A DNA stretch of 64,000 nt from Caldicellulosiruptor bescii DSM 6725 (GTDB taxonomy: Bacteria; Bacillota; Thermoanaerobacteria; Caldicellulosiruptorales; Caldicellulosiruptoraceae), in contig NC_012034.1 of NCBI RefSeq assembly GCF_000022325.1, positions 2,855,719 to 2,919,718 of the forward strand, read 5' to 3'. The notes beneath the pieces were generated by a model. It did no database searches, was not told the DNA's origin, and was given only the letters and a program-made list of their open reading frames with translations. A program made the position numbers and the translations under genes. Shown piece by piece: positions 43,503 to 53,742 of the stretch. How positions within the stretch are numbered: the first letter of the stretch is position 1; every line of letters begins with the position of its first letter.

Positions 43503-44585
43503 TTAAATCTTCTCAACCATCAAAACAGCTATGTCATCGTCTATATCTGAGACAAAATTTCTCACATCTCTTATTAAAAGCTCTGTGTTGATGTTCTTAA
43601 TACTAAGTATTCTTTTTATAAGCCTCTTTTTACCGTACATCTCACCTTGTTTGTTCTTGCTTTCAATAAGACCATCTGAGTAAAATATCAGCTTGTCATT
43701 TTTCTCAAGAATTGTCTCTTTCATCTCAAACCCTTGTTCAAGGTCAATTGATGCAATAGGCTGCCCTCTCATCGAAAACATTTTAACCTTCTTATTCGCT
43801 TTGACCAAAATGGGCTCTGTCACATGCCCGGCAGAAATCATAGTAACTTTTCCACTTTGTTTTTCCAGGATGCCAAGCACTACGGTGATGTATATCTCGC
43901 TTGGAAAATTCATCTCTATAAAATCCAAGAGAACTCCCTTTATTATCTCCTGGGCACTTGAGTTTATGTAAGTGTGAGCATTTTTGATGATGCTTTGTTT
44001 GACAAATATTGTTACCATTGAAGCCAAAAGGCCGTGCCCTGCCACATCTGCAACATAGAAAACTATCTTGTCATCTATATTGATGACATCCAAAAAATCT
44101 CCGCCAAGCCTTTCACACGGCTTGTATGTATATGTAATTCTATACCCTTCAATTCTTGGTATGACTGGCAGAAGCGATTGCTGAAGCCTCTTTGCAAACT
44201 CCAAGTCACGTCTCAAAATCTCATTCTGGCGTCTAAGCCTCTCTTCAATCTTTTTCTGTTCTGTAATATCTCTGAACACCTCAACAGTTCCAACAACTTT
44301 TCCATCCTGGCCACAAACCGGTGAGCTTATGACATAGTATGTCTTGTCTTTATAATGTGTATACTTCATAAACCGCGTATTTTCTCTTATAGACCTTATT
44401 GCAATGCAGTCTTCACACCGTGAATCTTTGCAAAAAAGTTCATAGCACTTTTTGCCTGTCTGGTCGCCAAATTCTTCTTTCATCTTTGTATTGCAAAAAA
44501 CAACAACTCCATCTATATCAATGACCCTAACAAGGTCAAGCATTCCATTTAAAATACTCTCATAAAATTTTTTCGAAAACTCCAT
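43503..44585 (-). CDS. PAS-PP2C (RsbU/SpoIIE-type) serine phosphatase
   Basis: 360 residues. PAS domain (about 8-115) with a CxxC-like CKDSRCEDC region, then a coiled coil and the PP2C-type domain: RLGGDFLDV, VADVAGHGLLASM, ISAGHVTEPIL, YSDGLIESKN and IDDDIAVLMVE carry the metal-binding aspartates. Such proteins dephosphorylate anti-anti-sigma factors in response to signals. Confidence 0.92.
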   Translation of the reverse strand: MEFSKKFYESILNGMLDLVRVIDIDGVVVFCNTKMKEEFGDQTGKKCYELFCKDSRCEDCIAIRSIRENTRFMKYTHYKDKTYYVISSPVCGQDGKVVGTVEVFRDITEQKKIEERLRRQNEILRRDLEFAKRLQQSLLPVIPRIEGYRITYTYKPCERLGGDFLDVINIDDKIVFYVADVAGHGLLASMVTIFVKQSIIKNAHTYINSSAQEIIKGVLLDFIEMNFPSEIYITVVLGILEKQSGKVTMISAGHVTEPILVKANKKVKMFSMRGQPIASIDLEQGFEMKETILEKNDKLIFYSDGLIESKNKQGEMYGKKRLIKRILSIKNINTELLIRDVRNFVSDIDDDIAVLMVEKI

Positions 44586-44597
44586 TCTTTTTCCCCC

Positions 44598-44630
44598 GCC
44601 AATGACAAACTTTTTATCATTGGCAGGGCC
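44598..44630. repeat. Intergenic inverted repeat
   Basis: GCCAATGA-x-A ... TCATTGGC form a stem around the AAACTTTTTA loop, between the DUF4446 and phosphatase genes. On the minus strand no T tract follows. Confidence 0.5.
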
Positions 44631-44652
44631 CTCCCTTCTTTTGTGATATTCT

Positions 44653-45165
44653 TTACTCTTTTATCTCCTTTGAAATGTAGTTTTTTCTTGCAATGTCGAT
44701 TGCCTGAATCTCTTCTGCTGAAAGCGGGTACTTTGAAAGTCCATTTTCAATGGGTTTTGCATATACACTGCAGCCCTCTCTTGAATATATACTGTTTATC
44801 ACAACCCCCGTATCAAACTCATCAAGAAGCGCCAAAGCAAAGCTGAGCTTGCTCCCCACATTCTCAAATGCATCATATCGAACAATGCCAACCTTTTTTA
44901 TGCACATCTTGGTATTTTCACTCAGTATTCTGTGACTTTTTGACAGAGCTTTTAGAACCTCCTCAAAATATTCAACCTTTTCATTTGTCTGTTTTATTAT
45001 CTGCTCTAAATTTTTGAAATCTTGATTTGAGGTAAGGTCAAGAAATCTTCTTTTAAGACTTTTGTTTTTTGTAACTTGTATCAAAAGCGCAAGAAAAAGT
45101 ATCAAGTTCAGTGCAAGAAAAAAAATTATTATCTCAGGAGCATATGTAGTAATAAAACTTTCCAT
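44653..45165 (-). CDS. DUF4446 family membrane protein
   Basis: 170 residues: an N-terminal membrane helix (IIIFFLALNLILFLALLIQV), a coiled-coil stretch and the conserved KKVGIVRYDAFENVGSKLSF ... SREGCSVYAKPIENG core. This is the DUF4446 pattern, commonly downstream of parB in clostridia, as here. Role unknown. Confidence 0.88.
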   Translation of the reverse strand: MESFITTYAPEIIIFFLALNLILFLALLIQVTKNKSLKRRFLDLTSNQDFKNLEQIIKQTNEKVEYFEEVLKALSKSHRILSENTKMCIKKVGIVRYDAFENVGSKLSFALALLDEFDTGVVINSIYSREGCSVYAKPIENGLSKYPLSAEEIQAIDIARKNYISKEIKE

Positions 45166-45204
45166 AAAATTTCCTCCCCGATGTTTTATACTAAATGTTT
45201 TTAA

Positions 45205-45220
45205 TGTTCCACGTGGAACA
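45205..45220. promoter_or_regulatory. parS site
   Basis: TGTTCCACGTGGAACA, the exact 16-bp ParB-binding palindrome, just downstream of parB. Confidence 0.97.
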
Positions 45221-45252
45221 TTTCATTGATAGATTTTTGATGATAGTTTGCT

Positions 45253-46110
45253 CTATGGCATCAGAATAGAAATTATCTTTTCAAGCTCTTCATCTGATGA
45301 AAATTCAATCTCTATCTTGCCCCTATTTTTCTTTTTTTGAATCTTTACCTTCAAACCAAATAGTTTCATGAGATTTTCTTCAATCTCACGTATTATCTCG
45401 CTTTCAACTTCAATTTTATTTTTTTCATTGCTGGATTTTATAAGGTTTTCAAGTTCTCGCACGCTTAAATTCTTTTCAGCAACAAGTTGAGCAAGTTCAT
45501 TTCTTTGCCTTTCATCTTCAACCGAAAGCAATACCTTTGCATGTCCTTCTGAAATCTTGCCTTCTATTATAAGGTTGATAATGTCATTGCCAAGATTTAA
45601 AATTCGAAGGGTATTCGCAATTTTTGAACGAGATATTCCAAGTCTCTTTCCAAGTTCTTCTTGCGTATATCCAAACTCATCCATAAGTTTCTTAAATGCT
45701 AAAGCCTTCTCATACGGATTTAAATCCTTTCTCTGGATATTTTCTATCAGAGCTATCTCCAAGGGATTTTCATATTCCTTTACTATGCACTTTACTTTTT
45801 TAAAACCAGCAAACTTGCAAGCTCTTAATCTTCTCTCACCTGCAATCAAAACATATCTGTCAGCCTTTTTTTGTACAACAAGAGGCTGTATAAGCCCTAC
45901 ACTTTTAATTGAGTTTGCAAGCTCTTCTATTTCTTCATCATTAAAAACTTTCCTTGGTTGATTTTCAGAAAGGTCAATCAAATCAATATCAATCTCTTCA
46001 ATTTTCTCACTATTTTCGTTTTTATCTTCTACCACTTCAGACTCCATCTCAGAGCTTACAAAATCTTCTCCAAACAGGGCATCAAGACCTCTTCCAAGCC
46101 TCTTTTTCAT
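45253..46110 (-). CDS. parB: Chromosome-partitioning protein ParB (Spo0J)
   Basis: 285 residues. N-terminal RLGRGLDALFG, the CTPase/ParB box GERRLRACK, the conserved ENIQRKDLNPYEKA and helix-turn-helix YTQEELGKRLGISRSKIANT. It loads at parS and spreads to organise the origin. Immediately follows parA with no gap. Confidence 0.97.
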   Translation of the reverse strand: MKKRLGRGLDALFGEDFVSSEMESEVVEDKNENSEKIEEIDIDLIDLSENQPRKVFNDEEIEELANSIKSVGLIQPLVVQKKADRYVLIAGERRLRACKFAGFKKVKCIVKEYENPLEIALIENIQRKDLNPYEKALAFKKLMDEFGYTQEELGKRLGISRSKIANTLRILNLGNDIINLIIEGKISEGHAKVLLSVEDERQRNELAQLVAEKNLSVRELENLIKSSNEKNKIEVESEIIREIEENLMKLFGLKVKIQKKKNRGKIEIEFSSDEELEKIISILMP

Positions 46111-46905
46111 TTATATTGCACCTCTTGAAAATGTATTTTCTATCCTGTTTATGTACTCCTCGGCAAGCTCTATGTACGCCTTTGCACCCTTTGATTCAGG
46201 ATCATAAAATATACCCGGAATACCAAATGAAGGTGCTTCAGAAAGTCTTACATTTCGAGGAATTATACTCAAAAAAACCTTCTGCCCAAAAAACCTTTTT
46301 ACCTCATCAACAACCTCTAATGAAAGATTTGTTCTTGAGTCAAACATTGTAAGAACAACCCCATCAATCTCTAAGCTTTTGTTTAAATGCTTTCTGACAA
46401 GAGATATGGTATTAGAAAGCTGACTCAAGCCTTCTAAGGCATAGTACTCACACTGGATTGGAATTATAACAGAGTCAGCAGCTGCCAGAGCGTTTAATGT
46501 CAATAATCCCAAAGATGGTGGACAGTCAATAAAAATATAGTCATATTCATCTTTTATCTTTTCAATAGCATCTTTTAGCCTAAATTCTCTGGCAATCATT
46601 GATACAAGTTCTATCTCAGCACCAGCCAAGTTTACATTGGCGGGTAGAATACTCAAATTCTCAAATTTTTCTTTTACAATAGCTTCATCTGCCGAGCAAT
46701 TACCTATCAAAACATCATATGTAGTCTTATCAAGAGTTTTTTTGTCAATTCCAAAACCACTTGTGAGATTGCCCTGCGGGTCACAGTCAATTGCCAAAAC
46801 CTTTTTTTTCATTTTACTTACTGCGGCAGATAAATTAACACAAGTGGTTGTTTTCCCAACACCACCTTTTTGGTTAACTATTGCAACAATTCTTGCCATT
46901 TTCAT
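46111..46905 (-). CDS. parA: Chromosome-partitioning ATPase ParA (Soj)
   Basis: 264 residues. Deviant Walker A KGGVGKTT (residues 12-19), Walker A' and B (CDPQGNLT, DCPPSLG) and PIQCEYYALEGLSQL are typical of Soj. Works with ParB in origin segregation and DnaA control. Confidence 0.97.
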   Translation of the reverse strand: MKMARIVAIVNQKGGVGKTTTCVNLSAAVSKMKKKVLAIDCDPQGNLTSGFGIDKKTLDKTTYDVLIGNCSADEAIVKEKFENLSILPANVNLAGAEIELVSMIAREFRLKDAIEKIKDEYDYIFIDCPPSLGLLTLNALAAADSVIIPIQCEYYALEGLSQLSNTISLVRKHLNKSLEIDGVVLTMFDSRTNLSLEVVDEVKRFFGQKVFLSIIPRNVRLSEAPSFGIPGIFYDPESKGAKAYIELAEEYINRIENTFSRGAI

Positions 46906-46945
46906 CTTCTCACTTTGAGTTTTTAATTAAATTATATCATAAGAA

Positions 46946-46961
46946 TGTTCCACGTGGAACA
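46946..46961. promoter_or_regulatory. parS site
   Basis: A second exact TGTTCCACGTGGAACA, upstream of parA. Confidence 0.97.
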
Positions 46962-47056
46962 TTTGATTAACATTTTAATCAAACAAAAAATTTAACAAGT
47001 GAATAGAACTCTGATTAAATTGGATTTTTCAAAATTTATTTGACAATCGACATTCA

Positions 47057-47139
47057 TTAACATATTTTTAACATTATCTTAATTTAACTTTAACCTGCAA
47101 TAAACAAACATTTAACTTTGATTTAATAAAACTTAAACA
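47057..47139 (+). promoter_or_regulatory. Eight phased Pho-box-like hexamers
   Basis: TTAACA-like hexamers begin at 47057, 47068, 47079, 47090, 47101, 47112, 47123 and 47134, each exactly 11 bp apart (TTAACA, TTAACA, TTAATT, TTAACC, TAAACA, TTAACT, TTAATA, TAAACA). PhoP/PhoB of Firmicutes binds such direct repeats. A -10 TATACT follows at 47149-47154, and the boxes take the place of a -35. This predicts phosphate-starvation induction of pstS-phoA. Confidence 0.85.
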
Positions 47140-47188
47140 TTGAAAGAGTATACTATGATTTGCAAAAAATCTTGAGGAGGGGTAATTC

Positions 47189-48334
47189 ATGAAAAAAGTA
47201 TTCTTTAAAAAGGTTATTACTCTAATAGCACTTTATTGCTTTATGTCAACAATATGTTTAATCCCATTAATGTCCTACTCACAAAGTCTAACAGTAAAGT
47301 CAAAATCACTTCCCTCATCAACAACACAAAAACAGATTATTATTACATTTTCACAGGATATCTTAAAAGGTCCAAATTTTGATAAGATAACACTTTTAAA
47401 AAACAAAAAATCAAAGGTACAATTCTCAGCTCAGGTTTCATATAACAAGCTTGTCATAACAATAAAAGAAAATCTTACTCCAAAAGCTCAGTATCTATTG
47501 ACAATTCCAAAAAATGCTCTAAAGTCAGCTAAAGGAGATTATAACCCAGAACTTAAGTACACATTTATTCCACAAACTTTTTCAACAAACCTTTCTGGAA
47601 GAATTATGATTGCAGGGTCAACATCTGTTCAGCCACTTGCTGATGAACTTGCAAAATATTTTATGCAGCAATATCCAAAAGTATCAATTGAGGTTCAAGG
47701 TGGAGGCTCATCAGTGGGAATAAAATCTGCTATTCAAGGAATTGTAGACATTGGAACATCATCAAGAGAACTGACAGAGGATGAATCAAAACAGCTATCA
47801 GCAAAAGGCTGGCAAGAGATAAAAATTGCAGAAGATGGCATTGCAGTTATTGTTCACAAATCCAATCCTGTGTCAAACCTCTCAATTGAACAAATTAGAG
47901 ACATATTCTCTGGCAAGATTAAAAACTGGAAAGAGGTTGGCGGTAAAGACGCTAAAATAGTTGTTGTCACAAGAGAAGAAGGTTCTGGTACAAGAGGCGC
48001 GTTTGAAGAAATAGTTATGGGAAAATCATCAAAGATAACAGACTCAGCAATTGTCCAGCCATCAACTGGTGCTGTAAAAACAACAGTTTCACAGGATGAA
48101 AATGCAATTGGATATATATCAATTGGCGTATTAGATAGCACAGTAAAAGGTGTCAAGGTTGAAGGTGTTGAACCATCAGAAAAGAACGTAAAGCTCGGAA
48201 AATACAAAATTAAAAGACCATTTCTCTTCTTAGTTTCCAAAAATCCAAGCAAGGTAACAAAAGCATTTGTTGATTTTGTCCTCTCTGATGAAGGTCAGGC
48301 AATTGTAGCTAAAAACTATATCTCAGTTAAGTAA
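47189..48334 (+). CDS. pstS: Phosphate-binding protein PstS with N-terminal Ig-like domain
   Basis: 381 residues. Signal peptide without an obvious lipobox cysteine, then a Big_5-type Ig-like domain (about 35-130: IIITFSQDILKGPNFDKITL) and the PBP domain with AGSTSVQPLADEL, GGGSSVGI, GTSSRELT and REEGSGTRGAFEE, the phosphate-binding set. It captures phosphate for a Pst ABC transporter encoded elsewhere. First gene after the Pho boxes. GAGGAGGGG ribosome site. Confidence 0.93.
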   Translation: MKKVFFKKVITLIALYCFMSTICLIPLMSYSQSLTVKSKSLPSSTTQKQIIITFSQDILKGPNFDKITLLKNKKSKVQFSAQVSYNKLVITIKENLTPKAQYLLTIPKNALKSAKGDYNPELKYTFIPQTFSTNLSGRIMIAGSTSVQPLADELAKYFMQQYPKVSIEVQGGGSSVGIKSAIQGIVDIGTSSRELTEDESKQLSAKGWQEIKIAEDGIAVIVHKSNPVSNLSIEQIRDIFSGKIKNWKEVGGKDAKIVVVTREEGSGTRGAFEEIVMGKSSKITDSAIVQPSTGAVKTTVSQDENAIGYISIGVLDSTVKGVKVEGVEPSEKNVKLGKYKIKRPFLFLVSKNPSKVTKAFVDFVLSDEGQAIVAKNYISVK

Positions 48335-48371
48335 AATTTATAAAACTAAAATAAAGGGGTGAATTTAGTAA

Positions 48372-50015
48372 ATGAAAAATGTTTTTTTGAGAAGAAAAAA
48401 TATACTTATTTCAGTAATTTTAATCCTATGTCTAATTTTATCAACTCTTTCATTTGCTCAACAAGATATAAACGATAATGAAAATAGAGTCAAAAATGTT
48501 ATTTTAATGATTCCTGATGGTATGACAATAGCCCACATAACGCTTGCTCGCTGGTATCAAGATGGAAAACCTTTGGCAATGGACGAACTTGCCTGTGGGC
48601 TTGTAAGAACATATTCAGCAAACAATCCAATTACAGACTCAGCACCAGCTGCAACAGCTTATGCTACAGGGTATAAAACCCAAAACAGGTACCTTTCCAT
48701 ATATCCTGAGATTGTTTCAATGCCAGGAGTTGGGCAAGTAGAGGAAAAAGATTTTTATAAGCCTATAATAACTATATTGGAAGCAGCTAAAAATTTAGGA
48801 AAATCAACAGGTCTTGTTTTCACATGCCAGTTTCCGCACGCAACACCTGCTGCTTTTGCCTCACATACAGACAACAGAAATGATTATGAATCTATAGCCG
48901 AGCAGATGGTTTATAACCATGTTGATGTTGTGCTCGGTGGAGGGTACAAATACATTGACAAAAATCAGAGAAAAGACAAGGAAGATTTGGCAGGTTACTT
49001 GAAGCAAAATGGCATTTTTGTTACAACAAACTGGCATGATGCAAAAAACTTTTTAGGAAAGAAAATCTGGGGACTTTTTGCCCAGGACGCAATGCAATAT
49101 GATTTTGACAGAAATGGCACAGGTGAACCGTCTTTAGCAGAGATGACTCAAAAAGCACTCCAGATTCTGTCCAAGAATAGAAACGGATTTTTCTTAATGG
49201 TTGAAGGCAGCCAAATTGACTGGGCATCACATGCAAACGACCCCGTTGGAGTTGTATCAGAGGTTTTGGCATTTGACAAGGCTGTCAAAGTAGCTTTAGA
49301 CTTTGCAAAGTCAAGAGATGATACAGCTGTAATTATTGCACCAGACCATACCAATGGTGGTATGACACTTGGAATAGGAACAACTTCAATTGACAGTATA
49401 CTATTGAATCATTTTCTGAGGTACATCAGAGAAGCAACAAGAACGGCAGCAGTAGCAGAAAAAATACTTGGAAACAATAGAACAGATGAAAATATCAAAA
49501 AGGTAGTATCACAGTATTATGGCATTGACAATCTCACACAGGATGAAATAAATGCAATCAAAAACGCTCCTCAGGGAAGGTTAAACTATGTATTAGGTCC
49601 AATTATAAGCAAGCGATCATACATTGGTTGGACTTCAAATGAACACACAGGTGAAGAGGTTGTTTTATATGCATATCACCCAAAAGATTACATTCCAAGA
49701 GGTGTTATTGAAAACACAGAGGTCTGTGACTACATGGCAGAAATTCTTGGTATTGACCTTGGAAGCTTTAATGAAAATGCATATATCTCAAACATTGACT
49801 TAGAAGAAAAAGGATATGATGTTTCCATTGACACAAGTAACCCGTCAAATATTCAGCTTGTAATAAACAAAGGAAGTAAAACGTACATCATCCCGCAAAA
49901 CAAAAATGTTGTTTTAGAAGGTTATAATCAGTATAAGTTAAAATATGTAAGTGTGTACATTCCAAGTGCGAAAAGGTTCTTTGTATCAAGTGAGATAGAA
50001 AGTTTGATTAAATGA
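48372..50015 (+). CDS. Alkaline phosphatase
   Basis: 547 residues with a signal peptide (cleavage near SFAQ). Metal ligand D49 in MIPDGMT, nucleophile S90 in TDSAPAATAYATG, HATPAAFASHTDNR and late APDHTNGG, WTSNEHTGEEV motifs are those of the PhoA/PhoB superfamily. It frees phosphate from esters outside the cell. It lies 37 bp after pstS in one Pho-controlled operon, and is followed by a terminator. Confidence 0.95.
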   Translation: MKNVFLRRKNILISVILILCLILSTLSFAQQDINDNENRVKNVILMIPDGMTIAHITLARWYQDGKPLAMDELACGLVRTYSANNPITDSAPAATAYATGYKTQNRYLSIYPEIVSMPGVGQVEEKDFYKPIITILEAAKNLGKSTGLVFTCQFPHATPAAFASHTDNRNDYESIAEQMVYNHVDVVLGGGYKYIDKNQRKDKEDLAGYLKQNGIFVTTNWHDAKNFLGKKIWGLFAQDAMQYDFDRNGTGEPSLAEMTQKALQILSKNRNGFFLMVEGSQIDWASHANDPVGVVSEVLAFDKAVKVALDFAKSRDDTAVIIAPDHTNGGMTLGIGTTSIDSILLNHFLRYIREATRTAAVAEKILGNNRTDENIKKVVSQYYGIDNLTQDEINAIKNAPQGRLNYVLGPIISKRSYIGWTSNEHTGEEVVLYAYHPKDYIPRGVIENTEVCDYMAEILGIDLGSFNENAYISNIDLEEKGYDVSIDTSNPSNIQLVINKGSKTYIIPQNKNVVLEGYNQYKLKYVSVYIPSAKRFFVSSEIESLIK

Positions 50016-50034
50016 CTTTAACATTTAAAATCAT

Positions 50035-50064
50035 GGTCGCTCAATAAGTTGAGCGGCCTTTTTG
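50035..50064 (+). terminator. pstS-phoA terminator
   Basis: GGTCGCTCAA and TTGAGCGGCC stem, tight loop, T5. Confidence 0.88.
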
Positions 50065-50077
50065 TTTTATTTAAAAA

Positions 50078-50108
50078 CAAAAAAATACCTCCTCTTTTAT
50101 GAGGAGGT
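50078..50108 (-). terminator. noc terminator enclosing the stop codon
   Basis: Minus strand ACCTCCTC and GAGGAGGT form an 8-bp stem; the TAA stop of noc (50097-50099) lies in its loop and a T7 tract follows. Confidence 0.85.
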
Positions 50109-50939
50109 CTGCGGGGATTTTTTATTTATTCTAACGATTATTTCGTAGTATGCGTCTGTTTTGTTTTCTTTTATATCATAATTTATATCAGTTTTTTGGA
50201 ATATTTTCAAGGCCTTTTTTATGGTATTATATACCACTCTGCAATCGTTCATAGAAATTTTTATTACTCTCGAAGTTTTAGCAATCTTTTTACCACTCAG
50301 AAAATCTGATATAAGCCTTTCTGTCTGTGATACGGTAAGATTACCTTCAATTATTCGCGATAATATATATTTCATATCCTCTTGCGATTCAAGTTTTAAT
50401 AGCGCTCGTGCATGACGTTCTGAAAGACCATGTTCACGTATCACCCATCTTATATCTGCTGGCAACTGCAAAAGTCTTATTTTATTAGCAATGGCAGACT
50501 GAGTCTTACCCACCCTTTTTGCAATCTCAACTTGGGTGAGTCCAAACTCGTCTGATAGCTGTTTATATCCTTGAGCTTCTTCGAAAAAGTCAAGGTCTTG
50601 ACGCTGTATATTTTCTATGAGTGCTAAAATTGCACTTTCAATGTCAGTTACATTAATTACAACTGCCTTAATTTTACTATACCCAAGATGCTTGCAAGCT
50701 CTAAGTCTTCGCTCTCCTGCAATGAGATAATAATATTCACCCTTTTTCCTCACAATAATTGGCTGCAAAAGCCCATAAGTTTTTATAGATACAGCTAACT
50801 CTTCAATAAGTCGTTCATCAAAATTAACCCTTGGTTGATATGGATTTGGTAAAATCTTTTCAATTGGTACATCCTCAATGTAATATATCTCTTTTTCAAT
50901 ATCCCCTTTGTTTGTCTGTCGTATCAAAAGTGAAAACAA
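50097..50939 (-). CDS. noc: Nucleoid occlusion / ParB-like protein Noc
   Basis: 280 residues from a TTG start. ParB fold: IPNPYQPR-like KILPNPYQPRVNFDERLIEE, GERRLRACK, ENIQRQDLDFFEEA and helix-turn-helix LTQVEIAKRVGKTQSAIANK. As a second ParB paralogue beside rsmG it matches Noc, which binds its own sites and blocks FtsZ assembly over the nucleoid. The C-terminus differs from ParB. Confidence 0.88.
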   Translation of the reverse strand: MFSLLIRQTNKGDIEKEIYYIEDVPIEKILPNPYQPRVNFDERLIEELAVSIKTYGLLQPIIVRKKGEYYYLIAGERRLRACKHLGYSKIKAVVINVTDIESAILALIENIQRQDLDFFEEAQGYKQLSDEFGLTQVEIAKRVGKTQSAIANKIRLLQLPADIRWVIREHGLSERHARALLKLESQEDMKYILSRIIEGNLTVSQTERLISDFLSGKKIAKTSRVIKISMNDCRVVYNTIKKALKIFQKTDINYDIKENKTDAYYEIIVRINKKSPQTSS

Positions 50940-51073
50940 CTTTTTTCTCCTTCCTTTTACAACTTTCTTTTGTAATCTATTTATTTAAATTCTTCCCTCC
51001 TTCAAAAACTCCTTCTTTTTATTTCAAGATTTTTCAGACATTTTCAAACATAATAAAACAATTTTCTCTTTGA

Positions 51074-51790
51074 CTATAGGGGTTTTTTTACAATTTGTTT
51101 CGTATTTCTGGGGAAATTTGACGGTGTCTGTCGCAATTTTTTTATTATAATAATACTTCTTTTCTCATCAGAATATGGAAGCACAAATTTTTCTATACTA
51201 TAAATTTCTCCACCCAGAATTTCAATTGCATTTTTCGCCAAGTCAATCTCATCTTCACATTCAAAGCCTTTTTGAGCTAAAAAAGCACCGCCAACTTTTA
51301 GTAGCGGAATGGCGTATTCGCACAGGACATTTAATCTATCAACCGCACGTGCAAACACAAAGTCAAATTTTTCTCTAAACTCTTCTTTTCTTCCTAAAAC
51401 TTCTGCTCTTTCACACACAACATTTACACCAGAAATACCCAGACTTTCTTTTGCTTCATTCATAAATTTACATTTTTTTTTGTTTGAGTCATTAAGAAAT
51501 ACATTCACGCTTGGCATAGCAATCTTTACAAAAAGTCCGGGTGCACCAAATCCTGAACCAATGTCGATGGCAACTGGGTTTTGGTTTGAATTTTCTTGTT
51601 CAATAAATTTCAATAGAGAAAGAGAGTCAGCAATATGTTTTATTACAAACTCTTCTTCATTTTCTATAGCTGTGAGGTTAAAAAGTTTATTCTTTTCAAG
51701 TACCAAGTTCATGTACTTAATCAAAAGGTGTTTTACAACTAACGGGTTTTTTACTTTATAATATTCAAGCACTTTATCCAAAAGCTCCAT
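51074..51790 (-). CDS. rsmG: 16S rRNA (guanine-N7) methyltransferase RsmG
   Basis: 238 residues with the SAM-binding [18 protein letters not shown] loop, [10 protein letters not shown] and FARAVDRL. It methylates G527 of 16S rRNA. Thirty-five bases after mnmG. Confidence 0.95.
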   Translation of the reverse strand: MELLDKVLEYYKVKNPLVVKHLLIKYMNLVLEKNKLFNLTAIENEEEFVIKHIADSLSLLKFIEQENSNQNPVAIDIGSGFGAPGLFVKIAMPSVNVFLNDSNKKKCKFMNEAKESLGISGVNVVCERAEVLGRKEEFREKFDFVFARAVDRLNVLCEYAIPLLKVGGAFLAQKGFECEDEIDLAKNAIEILGGEIYSIEKFVLPYSDEKRSIIIIKKLRQTPSNFPRNTKQIVKKPL

Positions 51791-51825
51791 CTTTTCTATT
51801 CCCCTTTAAAAAGTAAAGGTTATAA

Positions 51826-53712
51826 TTAATCTTTTTTAACATTTTTTGCAGTCTCAAGCCAGATAAGAAGAACAGAGATATCTGCCGGTGAAACACCAGA
51901 AATTCTTGAAGCTTGGCCAATTGAAGCAGGCTTTATTTGTGAAAGTTTTTGTTTTGCCTCAGTCGAAAGCCCAGCTATTTTGTTATAGTCAACCCATTCA
52001 GGTATCTTTTTGTTTTCAAGCTTTTTAAACTGTTCAATTCTCTCAAGTTGTTTTTTGATATATCCCTCGTATTTTATCTCAATCTCAACCTCATCTTGGA
52101 CATACCACGGAAGGTCAGGTCGATTTATGTCTATCTCCTTCAAATCCTCATACGAAAGCTCAGGTCTCTTTAACAAGTCAGATAGCCTAACACCTGTTGA
52201 AATCGGTGATGAACCTTTTTGCAGCAAAAGCTTATTTACCTTTTCGCTTGGTGCTATTATAGTATTTTTTACCCTGTTAATCTCATCTTCTATCATTTTT
52301 TTCTTTTGCAGAAACTTTTCATATCTTTGCTGTGATATAAGCCCAATCTTGTAGCCAATTTCAGTAAGACGAAGGTCTGCATTGTCCTGCCTCAAAATTA
52401 GTCTGTATTCTGCTCTTGATGTCATAATTCTATAAGGTTCATTTGTCCCTTTTGTCACAAGGTCGTCTATCAGCACTCCAATGTAAGCCTGTGACCTGTC
52501 CAAAATGAGCATTTCTTTGCCTTTGACATACATTGCAGCGTTAATACCTGCAATTATTCCCTGAGCAGCAGCCTCTTCGTACCCTGATGTCCCATTTATC
52601 TGCCCTGCAGAAAAAAGTCCTTTAATTTTTTTAAACTGCAGTGTAGGCTCAAGCTGAAGTGGATTTATACAATCGTACTCTATTGCATATGCTGGTCGCA
52701 TTATCTTGACATTTTCAAGACCTATTACACTTCTGTACATTTTTACTTGGACATCTTCTGGCAAAGATGTTGACATACCTTGTACATACATCTCGTCTGT
52801 GTCAATACCTGTAGGTTCAATAAACACCTGATGTCTTGGTTTGTCTGCAAACCTTACAATTTTATCTTCAATCGAAGGACAGTATCTTGGTCCCACCCCA
52901 GAAATAAGACCTGTAAAAAGTGGTGCCCTGTGAAGGTTTTCTCTTATTATTCTATGAGTTTCCTCTGTTGTGTATGTCAAATAGCAAGGCACTTGTTCAA
53001 TATTGAAATTATCTTCATTTTCAAAAGAAAAGGGCAAAGGCTTTTCGTCTCCTGGCTGAATCTGCATCTTTGAAAAGTCCAATGACCTTCTGTGAACACG
53101 CGCAGGTGTGCCAGTTTTAAACCTCATCATCTCAATCCCAAGTTTTTTGAGATTTTCTGTCAAGTACCTTGCTGGATGCATACCGTCAGGACCACTATCA
53201 AAAACAGTTTCACCTACAATTACTCTTCCACCAAGAAAAGTACCTGTAGCAAGTACAACAGCTTTTGCTAAAAAAACTGCGCCTGTTGTTATTTTCACAC
53301 CCTTTACACGTCCATCTTCAACTAAAACCTCACACACCTCTGCTTGCCTTATGTCAAGGTTTTCTTGATTTTCAAGCACTCTTTTCATATATAGTCTGTA
53401 GCGGCTTCTATCACACTGTGCTCGCAGTGAATACACTGCAGGACCTTTTGCCCTGTTCAGAATCCTTACCTGAATAGCTGTTGCATCTGCAGCTTTCCCC
53501 ATCTCACCACCAAGCGCATCTATCTCGCGAACCAAGTGTCCTTTGCCTGTTCCTCCTATACTTGGATTGCACGGCATGTTGCCGACAGAGTCTAAGTTTA
53601 TAGCAAATATTATAGTTTTTAGCCCAAGCCGGGCAGACGCAAGCGCAGCTTCTATACCTGCATGTCCAGCCCCAACCACCGCAACATCATATTCACCTGC
53701 AATAAATTCCAT
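51826..53712 (-). CDS. mnmG: tRNA uridine 5-carboxymethylaminomethyl modification enzyme MnmG
   Basis: 628 residues. FAD-binding [20 protein letters not shown] at the start, [32 protein letters not shown] and the C-terminal [17 protein letters not shown]. Works with MnmE on the wobble uridine of tRNAs. Confidence 0.97.
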   Translation of the reverse strand: MEFIAGEYDVAVVGAGHAGIEAALASARLGLKTIIFAINLDSVGNMPCNPSIGGTGKGHLVREIDALGGEMGKAADATAIQVRILNRAKGPAVYSLRAQCDRSRYRLYMKRVLENQENLDIRQAEVCEVLVEDGRVKGVKITTGAVFLAKAVVLATGTFLGGRVIVGETVFDSGPDGMHPARYLTENLKKLGIEMMRFKTGTPARVHRRSLDFSKMQIQPGDEKPLPFSFENEDNFNIEQVPCYLTYTTEETHRIIRENLHRAPLFTGLISGVGPRYCPSIEDKIVRFADKPRHQVFIEPTGIDTDEMYVQGMSTSLPEDVQVKMYRSVIGLENVKIMRPAYAIEYDCINPLQLEPTLQFKKIKGLFSAGQINGTSGYEEAAAQGIIAGINAAMYVKGKEMLILDRSQAYIGVLIDDLVTKGTNEPYRIMTSRAEYRLILRQDNADLRLTEIGYKIGLISQQRYEKFLQKKKMIEDEINRVKNTIIAPSEKVNKLLLQKGSSPISTGVRLSDLLKRPELSYEDLKEIDINRPDLPWYVQDEVEIEIKYEGYIKKQLERIEQFKKLENKKIPEWVDYNKIAGLSTEAKQKLSQIKPASIGQASRISGVSPADISVLLIWLETAKNVKKD

Positions 53713-53742
53713 AATCTAAAGTTCTACCTCCCTTTTGGTTCT

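Noticed and set aside
44598..44630. Hairpin after the DUF4446 gene as a terminator
   Set aside because: No T tract on the relevant strand; listed only as an inverted repeat.
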